Shown piece by piece: positions 16,161-26,919 of a stretch of DNA of 64,000 nt. The notes below the pieces were generated by a model that worked only from the letters and a program-made list of their open reading frames with translations, ran no database searches and was not told the DNA's origin. Numbering within the stretch: the stretch's first letter is position 1; every line of letters starts with the position of its first letter. The translations under genes were made by a program, and so were the position numbers. This DNA comes from Paenibacillus sp. FSL H7-0331 (GTDB lineage: Bacteria > Bacillota > Bacilli > Paenibacillales > NBRC-103111): positions 1 through 64,000 of the forward strand of contig NZ_MRTH01000010.1 of NCBI RefSeq assembly GCF_001956045.1, written 5' to 3'.

Positions 16161-17630
16161 ATGACTTTAGCCATTAAAGTAAGGAAGAAAAAGAGGTCTC
16201 TGGCAGCAGCCGATCGTTCCGGTAAAAAGCTTAAAAGAAAACTCAGACTTAGAAGAAAAAAACACAGAATCAAAACCCGATTAAAAGGGAAATTAAAATT
16301 AAGAAGGTTAAAACGAAAAGGCAAGCTGAAAGTTAGACGAAAAATCAGAATGAAACGTAAAAAAGGCCTCCGTAGGAGAAAATGGAAGCTTTCAAGAAAA
16401 CACAGAAGATTCAAGAAAAAAAGATTGAAAGCCAGACGAAAGAAACGTTCTCCTGTCCCTCCACAGGCAGCTGTTGTAGAAGCAGTCCCACCACCGGCTG
16501 CGCCTCCCTCTGTCGGACCAGGAAATGCACCCGGCATTAACTTGATTGGTTTTATCCGTGCTGAAATTGGGCTTGGAGAATCTGCGCGTCTGGCGGCTCG
16601 GGCGATTCAAACAACGGATGTCCCTTTTGGCATCCTCGACTTCCCCTTAAATGTCGCAAGCCGTATGGACGATACGACCTGGGCTCATAAAGAAACGCAG
16701 CATCCCGCTTACAATACAAACATCCTTCATATGAATGGCGATTCCCTTCTTCATGCACAAATGCATTTTGGTCAAGAACTTTTTCAAGGTCGCTACAATA
16801 TCGGATTTTGGCACTGGGAGCTGCCCGACTTCCCGGACGAAAACTTGCCAGGATTTGATCTGGTCAATGAGGTTTGGGTACCGACCAGCTTCGTACACGA
16901 ATCCGTATCCAAAAAATCTCCGGTACCTGTCGTCCGTATTCCACATGGAATCGAAGTCGAGGTTTCGCCGGACATTAACCGAGACACGTTTGGACTTCCG
17001 AGCAACCAGTTCCTCTTTTATATGATGTATGACGTTCAGAGCCATACAGCGAGAAAGAACCCTCAAGCTGTCATTGAAGCATTCAAGCTTGCTTTTGAAA
17101 TGAATAATCCGAATGTCGGCCTTGTCTTGAAAATCAATAATATGAGCTTCCAGCCTTCAGATCTGGAGGGACTGCGAGAGCTGGTCAGTGGACACAGCAA
17201 TATATATATCATCGATCGTATTCTATCACGTGTAGAGGTTAATTCCTTGCTTCAATGTACAGACTGCTTTGTTTCCCTGCACCGTTCGGAGGGCTTCGGA
17301 CTTGGTCTCGCGGAAGCGATGTATTTGGGGAAACCGGTCGTTGCAACGAACTGGTCAGGTAATACGGACTTTATGAACCCAACCAATTCCTGTCCCGTTA
17401 ATTATCAGCTCGTACAGGTAGGCCAGGATTGGGGACCTTATAAAGCCTATCAAACTTGGGCAGAGCCTGATGTGCATCATGCAGCACAGCTCATGCATAA
17501 TCTCGTTAACAATCCGGAATGGCGCCATTCGATAGCTGCTAATGGTCAACAGACCATCCGCAACGAGTATTCGCCACAAGTAGTAGGCCAAATGGTTAAA
17601 GAACGTCTGCGAAGTCTCGGATTAGTCTAG
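16161..17630 (+). CDS. GT4 glycosyltransferase with long Lys/Arg N-terminus
   Basis: 489 residues. ATG 16161 is chosen because GGAAAGGGTGA lies just upstream; a TTG at 16101 and an ATG at 16125 extend the frame but lack a site. Residues 6-96 are almost wholly Lys/Arg/Leu (over half basic). A Pro/Ala linker (about 98-120) follows, then a GT-B family 4 domain from about 125: IGFIRAEIGLGESARLA, NIGFWHWELPDFP, VWVPTSFV, and the donor-site SEGFGLGLAEAMYLGKPVVA. It transfers an activated sugar in the cytosol. The basic tract parallels the tags of the divergent operon but lacks the Gly-x3 run. Divergent from the gene at 15034. Confidence 0.83.
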   Translation: MTLAIKVRKKKRSLAAADRSGKKLKRKLRLRRKKHRIKTRLKGKLKLRRLKRKGKLKVRRKIRMKRKKGLRRRKWKLSRKHRRFKKKRLKARRKKRSPVPPQAAVVEAVPPPAAPPSVGPGNAPGINLIGFIRAEIGLGESARLAARAIQTTDVPFGILDFPLNVASRMDDTTWAHKETQHPAYNTNILHMNGDSLLHAQMHFGQELFQGRYNIGFWHWELPDFPDENLPGFDLVNEVWVPTSFVHESVSKKSPVPVVRIPHGIEVEVSPDINRDTFGLPSNQFLFYMMYDVQSHTARKNPQAVIEAFKLAFEMNNPNVGLVLKINNMSFQPSDLEGLRELVSGHSNIYIIDRILSRVEVNSLLQCTDCFVSLHRSEGFGLGLAEAMYLGKPVVATNWSGNTDFMNPTNSCPVNYQLVQVGQDWGPYKAYQTWAEPDVHHAAQLMHNLVNNPEWRHSIAANGQQTIRNEYSPQVVGQMVKERLRSLGLV

Positions 17631-17670
17631 CTGCTTGAAAATGTAGGAATACCCTCGGAGTAATGCCCGA

Positions 17671-17698
17671 ACAAGTCCCCCTCTCGCTGCATTTACTA
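17671..17698 (+). promoter_or_regulatory. Sigma-K-like promoter
   Basis: AACA with AC at 17671-17672, a 17-base spacer, then CATTTACTA (17690-17698), one base from the CATAnnnTA consensus. It sits 32 bases before the start of the small protein gene at 17730. Confidence 0.5.
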
Positions 17699-17729
17699 TT
17701 ATATGTAAAGCGGGAGGAGGTGAATTACT

Positions 17730-18104
17730 ATGGCAGTTACTGTATACTCCACCGGCTCTATTTCTAACAAATTGCATGTGGGCGACCATATTCGAGTTAA
17801 TGTCGATAACAGAACGGAAGCTATTCAAACATTCCGTGCCTTGCTGTGGAACACATCGAATGGTCTCAGCCCCAAGATTCTGCTTGACGAAGTGCTCGCA
17901 ACTGTCGGAGCCAACGGCGCGGTCAATTTCCGATTGACGGCAACTGCAGTTGCGCACGATGCATTCGAAATCGAAGTACGCTTATCCGATGCACATATGA
18001 CAGTTGTGTTGGATGATGGCACGGGCGGTTTGAGATTGAAGCATAAGCTTCCTATTCTTCCGGGTGAATTCTTCGTCGATTTTGATCCGAACGGCAGCGT
18101 GTAA
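17730..18104 (+). CDS. Small beta-rich protein, putative spore-surface component
   Basis: 124 residues from ATG behind GGGAGGAGGTG, a strong ribosome binding site. The sequence alternates hydrophobic and polar residues (VTVYSTGSISNKL, HIRVNVDNRTEAI, FEIEVRLSDAHMTVVLDD) in the manner of a single beta-sandwich, with no signal peptide and no catalytic motif. I recognise no family. It lies 100 bases after the GT4 gene, before a good terminator, and faces the collagen-like gene tail to tail. A sigma-K-like promoter precedes it. A structural exosporium or coat protein is the likeliest role (inference). Confidence 0.7.
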   Translation: MAVTVYSTGSISNKLHVGDHIRVNVDNRTEAIQTFRALLWNTSNGLSPKILLDEVLATVGANGAVNFRLTATAVAHDAFEIEVRLSDAHMTVVLDDGTGGLRLKHKLPILPGEFFVDFDPNGSV

Positions 18105-18125
18105 GTTCATACACTGCAAGACCGA

Positions 18126-18153
18126 ATGATCGCCATATGGCGGTCATTTTTTT
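18126..18153 (+). terminator. Intrinsic terminator after 17730 gene
   Basis: ATGATCGCC pairs with GGCGGTCAT around an ATAT loop (one G-T pair), followed by seven T residues. It ends the plus-strand transcript. Confidence 0.85.
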
Positions 18154-18232
18154 GTCGTATTGATATAATCATCTTATCTGACAATGATGAGCGGTTGCAT
18201 TCCCCCGTAACAACACGATACGGGTGCCTGGA

Positions 18233-18265
18233 GCAAAAAAAGAACAAGCTTATTGGCTTGTTCTT
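18233..18265 (-). terminator. Intrinsic terminator after collagen-like gene
   Basis: AAGAACAAGC (18240-18249) pairs with GCTTGTTCTT (18256-18265). On the minus strand the stem is followed by a run of T residues, so it terminates the collagen-like gene about 80 bases after its stop. Confidence 0.8.
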
Positions 18266-18345
18266 CAGAAATACTTTTATTGTATGGCTTATACTCGACT
18301 CTAGGAATCTGGCTCTACTGAGCATTTGCAATACCAAAATATTAA

Positions 18346-20760
<2,415 letters not shown>

Positions 20761-20884
20761 CTAATAAAGTATATGAATTTGATTTTTTATGGATACGGTA
20801 AATGACTCAGGCTATTAATATAAAATGACATAAAATAGAAAAAAAGGGCTTTGTTAACCATGCACTTCATGAATCGGTTTTAAT

Positions 20885-20925
20885 GGAAAACGTATATATT
20901 ACGGTAACTTGATTGTCATCGCGAA
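20885..20925 (+). repeat. 41-base duplicated element, copy 1
   Basis: Matches 25663-25703 at 37 of 41 positions, with weaker similarity for about 40 bases to the left. Its centre, CGTATATATTACG, is a near-perfect palindrome. It lies about 150 bases before the collagen-like gene, pointing opposite to it. Confidence 0.65.
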
Positions 20926-21078
20926 CCTCATTCCGAGTTCATTATCCAGCGAAACAGGCCCCAGCGGAATTTAATAGATAGAGTCAAATTTCATAATGTT
21001 GCTCAACCAATTCCGCTAGAATGAGACAAATCGATATAAGGAGTAATCTGCCCCGGCTCAGGGCCAAGCATTAGCGCA

Positions 21079-21123
21079 AAAACCAAAACTACCTGACTGC
21101 CAGGTTCTATTGGCGTCAGGTAG
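21079..21123 (-). terminator. Intrinsic terminator after 21172 gene
   Basis: CTACCTGAC (21089-21097) pairs with GTCAGGTAG (21115-21123), extended by GCCA/TGGC after one bulged base. On the minus strand it is followed by a T-rich stretch (TTTTGGTTTTTG). It ends the 23823-21172 transcript. Confidence 0.8.
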
Positions 21124-21171
21124 TCTGGAGCTTTTCAATTCTATGGACAGGATCGTCATACAGCCTAACTT

Positions 21172-22035
21172 TTAGTCCAAGGTTGCCAGAATCATTTCTA
21201 TTCGTGCGATATCTCCTACAAATTGATGATGATCCCCTACTCGTCCACGATAAGACTCCAGAGCAGTCCTATATAACTCATTCGTATTCAAAAATCCATC
21301 TTCTCGTGAAGCAATCGTAATATCTAACCATTCACTAAATGCTTGTAAACCCATCGTATTGTTATTTTGATTCGGGTGTCTTCGAAAATAACTCAAAGCT
21401 TCTGAAATATACACAGCGTTTCCTTTGGATAACAATAATAACCAGGCAGCCATATCATTGATAAGAGAATATTGCTTCCCCTTGTATACTCCATATAGCT
21501 CGGTAAGATCTTTTTTTCTAAACATTACCGTTGTAGGTTCACCGATAACATTGAGACAACAGGCTAATGCAACATTGCCCAACATTTTTCCATCCATTAT
21601 CCTTGTTTCTTGGTATAGTCTAGCTGTAGCATGGATAGGAGGGAGAAACTGACCTGATTCATCGATGGTTTGTCGATAAGATGTGACAAGGCTAATGTTG
21701 TCAAATTCATTAAAAAAATACATCATTTTCTTGATTTTATCTTGATGAAAAACATCATCGTCCATCAAGTAATTGATATACTCGCCTGAAGCCAGATCAT
21801 AACATTTGTGCCAATTTGCAAGAAACAAATTTCGTTCATTTCGATGATACTTGATCTGAGGAAATGAATGTAAATAAGGAACCATCATTTCTTGTACTCG
21901 ATCATCTGTACTATCATCGCAGATAATGATTTCGATATTCGGGTAGGTTTGCTCCAATACACTTTCGATCGCTATTTGCAAAGTATGCGGTCGGTTGTAC
22001 GCAGGTATGACGACACTGACTAACGGAAGGTCCAC
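21172..22035 (-). CDS. GT2 family glycosyltransferase
   Basis: 287 residues from GTG, seven bases after AAAGGAGG. It is a standard GT-A family 2 domain: LVSVVIPAYNRPHTLQIAI, IICDDSTDD, and the metal site in YINYLMDDDVFHQDK. The later region contains FRKKDLTELYG and YFRRHPNQNNN, found in protein- or lipid-glycan GT2 enzymes with long C-terminal acceptor regions. It is the last gene of a minus-strand operon behind the aminotransferase and the PglD-like acyltransferase, so it may transfer the acylated amino sugar those enzymes make, as the anthrose operon does in Bacillus anthracis. That parallel is inference. A terminator follows. Confidence 0.85.
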   Translation of the reverse strand: MDLPLVSVVIPAYNRPHTLQIAIESVLEQTYPNIEIIICDDSTDDRVQEMMVPYLHSFPQIKYHRNERNLFLANWHKCYDLASGEYINYLMDDDVFHQDKIKKMMYFFNEFDNISLVTSYRQTIDESGQFLPPIHATARLYQETRIMDGKMLGNVALACCLNVIGEPTTVMFRKKDLTELYGVYKGKQYSLINDMAAWLLLLSKGNAVYISEALSYFRRHPNQNNNTMGLQAFSEWLDITIASREDGFLNTNELYRTALESYRGRVGDHHQFVGDIARIEMILATLD

Positions 22036-22057
22036 GTTAATTCCTCCTTTCTCCGGC

Positions 22058-22693
22058 TCATAGCAAATTTTTTTTGAATTTAGCAGGTACTCCAGCGTAC
22101 AAGGTTTGCTCTGGCACGTTCTCCTTTACAAAGGAACCTCCACCAATGACGGACCAGGGTCCAATCGTCGTTTTTTCACGGATGGAAGAACCAATCCCGA
22201 TATACGCCCCTTCATGAATCGTAACATTCCCTGCGATTTGGACACCGGGAGCAATCGTCACATAATCCTCGATTCGATCATCGTGACTGATATTCACGCT
22301 TCGGTTTATAATAACGAAATTCTCTATTACCACGTTTGTGGTTAATATCGTTCCTTCACAAATGACGTTACCGATTCCTAAACGATTTCGTTTAGACATG
22401 AATACAGAAGGATGTACCAACGTTTCTGCAAACTGAAAACCTAATTTTTTCGTTTTTTCCACTAATCGTTTCTTTAAACTTGGACTGCCCACTCCAGCGC
22501 ATACAATCCTTACCTTCTCTTGTAATGAAGAGATATCTGGCAGATCCCCTAACACCGGAATATCATCTATGATCTGCCCTTTATATTCAGGTCGTTCATC
22601 CAGAAATCCCATCACTTCAATTCCGATTTGCTCACAAAGGTGAAGAACCTCGCGGCCATGACCTCCACATCCCCATATCACAAGTGACTTTAT
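22058..22693 (-). CDS. PglD/NeuD-like sugar acyltransferase, unusual start
   Basis: About 211 residues. The N-terminal Rossmann part has GCGGHGREVLHLCEQIG and FLDERPEY. The C-terminal half is a left-handed beta-helix of hexapeptide repeats (VTIAPGVQIAGNVTIHEGAYIGIG), ending GVPAKFKKNLL. Such enzymes acylate the 4-amino group of nucleotide-linked amino sugars. The family N-terminus would fall at 22693, but that codon is ATA, overlapping the aminotransferase stop as ATAA; the adjacent ATC and a GTG at 22681 are the other near options. The upstream GTG/TTG/ATG codons lie deep inside the aminotransferase. Length from ATA equals its paralogue at 27019 (212 residues). Confidence 0.8.
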   Translation of the reverse strand: MKSLVIWGCGGHGREVLHLCEQIGIEVMGFLDERPEYKGQIIDDIPVLGDLPDISSLQEKVRIVCAGVGSPSLKKRLVEKTKKLGFQFAETLVHPSVFMSKRNRLGIGNVICEGTILTTNVVIENFVIINRSVNISHDDRIEDYVTIAPGVQIAGNVTIHEGAYIGIGSSIREKTTIGPWSVIGGGSFVKENVPEQTLYAGVPAKFKKNLL

Positions 22694-23823
22694 GATGGAA
22701 CCATCCCTTCTACAATTAAACGAACATCTTGATTGGTCATTTCTTCCCATAGAGGTAAGCTTACGATGCGATTGGATATTTGCTCTGTAACTGGCAAAGG
22801 TGTGTGTGGATACCCATTCAAAAGTGGGTGCTGATGACAAGGAGGAGCAAAATAAGTACGTGCTTCGATGTTTTGACTCGCGAGTGAGTGAATGATGTCA
22901 CGATTGTGTAGACCATCCGGGCAGCACATCGACATAAATTGATAAGGAATTACCCCTACAGTCTTTTGAACGGCCCAGCCCTTATTTAATAGATCCTTGT
23001 GATCTAATTGTTCGAGGTACCAGGTATAAATTTGCTGTCTCGCTATTATTTTGTCGTCAAAAGTATCCAGAGTGGATAAGGCAATCGCCGCCGTATATTC
23101 GGAAATTTTTCCATTTAATCCGAGCAAGTCCGTTTCTCTATTCGTAGAAAACCCAAAATTTTCTGCTTGACGAATACGGGAAATTAACTCAGGATTTGCA
23201 CTGTATACTAACCCTCCTTCTCCAACACCAAACGATTTGGTAGCGTGAAAGCTATACACGACGCAGCCAGGAAATCCCTTTCCAAAATGATTGTGGTTAT
23301 CTGTCACACCAAAGCTGGCAGCTGCATCTACAACCACAGGTATCCCGGATTCATGGATCTGTCGATAGAAATCGAGGTTCATATGGGTTCCAAAGGTAGC
23401 GTATGGGACAACAGCAGCCACTTCATCACCCAATATTTGCAGGCACTCACTAACCATCTTCTCATCCATACACCAGTTATCCGAATCAATATCTACAAAA
23501 AACGGTTCCAAGCCACACCATATGGCAGCCAAGGGGGTAGCAGCAAATGTAAAGCTCGGCATCAAAACATACTTTCCCTTGGGACGTTTACTTTGGGAAA
23601 TAGCCAGTATCAAACCAATGGTCGCATTGTTAACTGTTGTAACAGCTCCCAGGTGGTCAAAGTATTCATCCATTACTCTTTGTTCAAAGCGTGTATTGAG
23701 GGGGCCGAAATTACTGTAAATTCGAGATGATTCTATCTCTGTCAAATAAGGGATCAACGTATCATGCTTGACCAGATTAGGTCGTAAAAATGGAATCTTT
23801 ATCATAATGGAATATTTTGTCAT
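22690..23823 (-). CDS. DegT/DnrJ/EryC1-family sugar aminotransferase
   Basis: 377 residues. ATG 23823 directly abuts AAAGGAG, so ATG 23805 may be the real start. The PLP fold shows MPSFTFAATPLAAIWCGLEPFFVDID, VVPYATFG, VVDAAASFG and the Schiff-base Lys in YSFHATKSFGVGEGGLV. The SFHATK motif is typical of enzymes acting on dTDP-4-keto-6-deoxyhexoses (VioA-like), while the other aminotransferase in this window is perosamine-synthase-like. dTDP-4-keto-6-deoxyglucose would come from the RmlA/RmlB genes at 36-38 kb. It is followed by the acyltransferase and a GT2 gene, suggesting an N-acylated amino sugar. Exact substrate is not resolved. Confidence 0.85.
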   Translation of the reverse strand: MTKYSIMIKIPFLRPNLVKHDTLIPYLTEIESSRIYSNFGPLNTRFEQRVMDEYFDHLGAVTTVNNATIGLILAISQSKRPKGKYVLMPSFTFAATPLAAIWCGLEPFFVDIDSDNWCMDEKMVSECLQILGDEVAAVVPYATFGTHMNLDFYRQIHESGIPVVVDAAASFGVTDNHNHFGKGFPGCVVYSFHATKSFGVGEGGLVYSANPELISRIRQAENFGFSTNRETDLLGLNGKISEYTAAIALSTLDTFDDKIIARQQIYTWYLEQLDHKDLLNKGWAVQKTVGVIPYQFMSMCCPDGLHNRDIIHSLASQNIEARTYFAPPCHQHPLLNGYPHTPLPVTEQISNRIVSLPLWEEMTNQDVRLIVEGMVPS

Positions 23824-23843
23824 CTCCTTTCTTTACCTTAGAT

Positions 23844-23870
23844 ATATATATGTAATACGATCGCTTTGGT
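23844..23870 (-). promoter_or_regulatory. Sigma-K-like promoter
   Basis: On the minus strand AC (23870-23869), a 16-base spacer and CATATATAT (23852-23844), a near match to CATAnnnTA. It lies 21 bases before the aminotransferase start. Confidence 0.4.
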
Positions 23871-24020
23871 CATAGACACAAACTGATGAATAATAATATT
23901 GAGCTGGCATGGAGTCATATTTTCCGATATTTCCGATATATATAATTCGATGTATACCAACTTACCTATACTCAGCACGAAGCTCAAGTTTGTGTTGACT
24001 ATCTTAAAAGGGGGATGAAT

Positions 24021-25550
24021 GTGTCAGCGAATCAAACTCCACTATTGACAACTCATCTATTTCTTTCCAAAAATGATTCTTGGGATGGATTGGAAGATAT
24101 GTTAGCCAGACTGGCTGAAAGTAGCATTACAGTGAAGTTGTATGAACCTGAGGATGCCGTGTTGGATATAAATCCCAGGAGTCCCCGAGTCTATGTTTCT
24201 TTGGGAACTGGGTGGGAACCATTTAAGACATTGAATGCCTTACCCATTCAGGAGAGGAAACGTTGGTTACATTATAAATCCCCTGAAGAAATTCAACCCT
24301 CCCTATTATTTTACTGCTGGCTCAAGCAGACCGAACCTCTCCCTGAAAATAAAACCCTAAGTCCGACTCGTTTTTCTTCAGATCATCCCTTAGTGTCTAT
24401 ATTTACAGCAAGCTACAGGTCCAAAGACAAAATCCAGCGACCTTATCGCTCTCTATTGAATCAGACGTACTCCAATTGGGAATGGGTCATTGTAGATGAC
24501 TCCGGTGATGAGGACGAGACGTACAACCAGGACTTACTCCCTTTAGACGATCCCCGTGTACGGAGATATCGCCAGGACTCACGTAGTGGCTATATAGGAG
24601 CTATCAAGCGGTATGCAGCAGGTCTATGTACGGGGGATATTTTAGTAGAGGTTGATCATGATGACGAGCTGACTCCTGACTGTCTGAAGAAGATCGTCGA
24701 TACATTTCAGCAGCACCCTGAAAGTGGCTTTGCTTATGGGGATTGTTCAGAGGTGTACATAGGGAGCCATCATGCTCACTGGTATGGCTGGGATTGTGGT
24801 TTTGGATACAGTATGTATTATCGAGTATGGGTTCATACGATGAATCGATGGCAAAATGTGCAGAAGCATACTACCATTAATGGGAATACGATTCGACATT
24901 TGGTCGGTTTACCGAATCACCCTCGTGCGTGGACGAGGGATTTTTACCATCAGATTGGAGGACACCGCGAAGAATTATTAGTTGCAGACGATTATGATTT
25001 GTTGGTTCGGTCGTTTCTTTGTACCCGATTTGTAGCGATACCTGATTTACTCTATATCCAGTATCGGAATGAGAATGGAGATAACTCTACATTTCAAAGA
25101 AATAGGCAGATTCAGATTCTGGTCAACGAACTGAACAGCTATTACAGTCAAAGAATTCACACGAGAGTGGATGAACTGGGTTTACTTGATGATATACCGT
25201 ATAGTCGTATATGGGAGACAGCTGTAGATCACCCTGCACGGAAGTCTGCGCATATCATTCATGAACAAGAATCCCGAGTTTCGATCCTGTTTCCTATTCC
25301 CCACTCCAGCCCTACACAGGAGCACCCTCAATTACTTAAAACTCTTCAAAAGGGTATAGAGACTGGCTTTACCGATATCGAAGTCATTGTTGTAGGTCGT
25401 GTTCCTGCTGAAGTCGAGATCTTTGCGTCGATAGCACCCATGGGCGCCATCCGCTGGTGGCCAATGGAACCGGATGATACTTTAGAAACGTGTATCCAAT
25501 ATGCCAAGTTTTGTGCTTCATGCAAGGAGAAAATAGTCGTGCAGTCATGA
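24021..25550 (+). CDS. GT2 glycosyltransferase with partial second domain
   Basis: 509 residues from GTG 24021, chosen because AAAAGGGGG (24006-24014) abuts the ATG at 24015 but is six bases from the GTG. The first 115 residues are an unassigned alpha/beta region. A complete GT-A domain spans about 120-370: VSIFTASYRSKDKIQRPYRS, WVIVDDSGDED, the metal motif VEVDHDDELTPD and LVADDYDLLVRS. From about 425 a second GT2-like start appears (RVSILFPIPHSS, then DIEVIVVGR) but stops before its own metal motif, so it is probably a degenerate duplicate. Divergent from the aminotransferase; alone on its strand. Confidence 0.82.
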   Translation: MSANQTPLLTTHLFLSKNDSWDGLEDMLARLAESSITVKLYEPEDAVLDINPRSPRVYVSLGTGWEPFKTLNALPIQERKRWLHYKSPEEIQPSLLFYCWLKQTEPLPENKTLSPTRFSSDHPLVSIFTASYRSKDKIQRPYRSLLNQTYSNWEWVIVDDSGDEDETYNQDLLPLDDPRVRRYRQDSRSGYIGAIKRYAAGLCTGDILVEVDHDDELTPDCLKKIVDTFQQHPESGFAYGDCSEVYIGSHHAHWYGWDCGFGYSMYYRVWVHTMNRWQNVQKHTTINGNTIRHLVGLPNHPRAWTRDFYHQIGGHREELLVADDYDLLVRSFLCTRFVAIPDLLYIQYRNENGDNSTFQRNRQIQILVNELNSYYSQRIHTRVDELGLLDDIPYSRIWETAVDHPARKSAHIIHEQESRVSILFPIPHSSPTQEHPQLLKTLQKGIETGFTDIEVIVVGRVPAEVEIFASIAPMGAIRWWPMEPDDTLETCIQYAKFCASCKEKIVVQS

Positions 25551-25662
25551 ACCTACATTTGGCAAAATGTGTCTTTTAACAAGGAAGCAGCCATTGCAAA
25601 AACGAAGTGATAAAAGGAAGAAATGGGCTTAATGTCCCTCCTCACCATGAGTCCATTTTGCA

Positions 25663-25703
25663 GGAAAACGCATATATTACGATAACTTGATTGATATCGC
25701 GAA
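25663..25703 (+). repeat. 41-base duplicated element, copy 2
   Basis: Counterpart of 20885-20925 (37 of 41 identical). Here the core reads GCATATATTACG, which contains a perfect sigma-K -10 pattern (CATATATTA), but no AC lies at the right distance upstream. It is 55 bases before the aminotransferase gene at 25758 and points toward it. Confidence 0.65.
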
Positions 25704-25757
25704 TCGCGTTTGGAAAACATTTTCCTGCGGAGCATGCACTAGGAGGAATAATTAGGG

Positions 25758-26882
25758 ATGGAAAAATTTCATAACGTGGCACAGCCCATACTGAATGGAA
25801 ATGAAAAAAAGTATGTCATGGATTGTTTGGACTCGACATGGATCTCCTCTAATGGATCCTACATTCATAAATTCGAACAGGAATTTGCTCAATTTGTTCA
25901 AACCAAGCATGCCATAGCGTGCAGCAATGGAACAACGGCACTTCATCTCGCTCTAATGGGACACGGGGTTACAGTACATGATGAGGTTATCGTTCCTTCA
26001 TTTACATTCGTTGCTACAGCCAATGCCGTAGCACATTGCGGAGCCACTCCTGTATTCGTTGACGCAGAACCCGATACCTGGAATATGAACCCTCTATTAA
26101 TTGAAGAGAAAATAACCCCACGCACCAAAGGAATCATTGCTGTTCATCTTTATGGACATCCTGCCGATATGGACCCTATTATGGAAATCGCTGATAAGTA
26201 CGGTTTATTTGTTATTGAAGATGCAGCTGAGGCCACTGGAGCCGAGTATAAAGGAAAAAAAGTCGGTTCAATAGGTCACAGTGCCATTTTCAGCCTATTT
26301 GGCAATAAAATCATTACGACAGGTGAAGGTGGGATCGTAACCACAAACGATGGCGAATTAACGCAAAGAATCAGATTGTTAAAAGGGCAAGGCATGGATC
26401 CCGATCGTCGCTACTGGCACCCTGTTATTGGATATAACTATAGAATGACCAATATTCAGGCCGCCATCGGCTGTGCACAATTGGAAAATATACAATGGCA
26501 TATTGAGCAAAGAATACGCATTGCCGAGCTTTATAAAGACCAGCTTCAATCATGCTCAGCGCTCACAATGCCCGTTCAAAAAGATTGGGCCAAAAACGTA
26601 TATTGGCTGTTCAGTGTACTGCTGAATGACGTTACCGAAGCTCAGCGCGACGAAATGATAGAACGGCTGGTTAGGCTTGGAATTGAAACCAGACCTTTTT
26701 TTCACCCTATGCATGCTTTACCTCCTTATCAGCATTTGCAGCCTCAATCTGAGTTTCCAGTAGCCAACCGGATCAGTTCCCAGGGGATTAATTTGCCTAG
26801 CTCGGGAAATCTGACCGCTGAAGAGATACATTTTATAAGTGACAGCTTCAAAAAGGTGTTATCTGATGTGCTGCATAATTGA
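25758..26882 (+). CDS. GDP-perosamine synthase-like aminotransferase
   Basis: 374 residues from ATG with AGGAGG about 12 bases upstream. Motifs: WISSNGSYIHKFEQEFA, ACSNGTTALHLAL, VPSFTFVATANAVAHCGATPVFVD, VIEDAAEATGAEYKGKKVGSIG and FSLFGNKIITTGEGG with the catalytic Lys. The FGNKIITTGEGG form and the following LKGQGMDPDRRYWH are hallmarks of GDP-perosamine synthases (Per/RfbE). They use PLP and glutamate to aminate GDP-4-keto-6-deoxymannose. The substrate would come from ManC (34335) and the GMD-like enzyme (30709). A PglD-like acyltransferase lies convergent at 27019. This is the strongest substrate assignment of the two aminotransferases. Confidence 0.88.
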   Translation: MEKFHNVAQPILNGNEKKYVMDCLDSTWISSNGSYIHKFEQEFAQFVQTKHAIACSNGTTALHLALMGHGVTVHDEVIVPSFTFVATANAVAHCGATPVFVDAEPDTWNMNPLLIEEKITPRTKGIIAVHLYGHPADMDPIMEIADKYGLFVIEDAAEATGAEYKGKKVGSIGHSAIFSLFGNKIITTGEGGIVTTNDGELTQRIRLLKGQGMDPDRRYWHPVIGYNYRMTNIQAAIGCAQLENIQWHIEQRIRIAELYKDQLQSCSALTMPVQKDWAKNVYWLFSVLLNDVTEAQRDEMIERLVRLGIETRPFFHPMHALPPYQHLQPQSEFPVANRISSQGINLPSSGNLTAEEIHFISDSFKKVLSDVLHN

Positions 26883-26919
26883 ACTCGGACCGCCCACACA
26901 TATCCTCTTTTCTTCTTAT

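Noticed and set aside
25671..25679. CATATATTA as a sigma-K promoter for the perosamine-synthase gene
   Set aside because: Perfect -10 pattern but no AC at 16-17 bases upstream; kept only as part of the duplicated element.
25553..25735. Minus-strand 60-residue open frame between two plus-strand genes
   Set aside because: No ribosome binding site, no recognisable product, and it covers the duplicated palindromic element.
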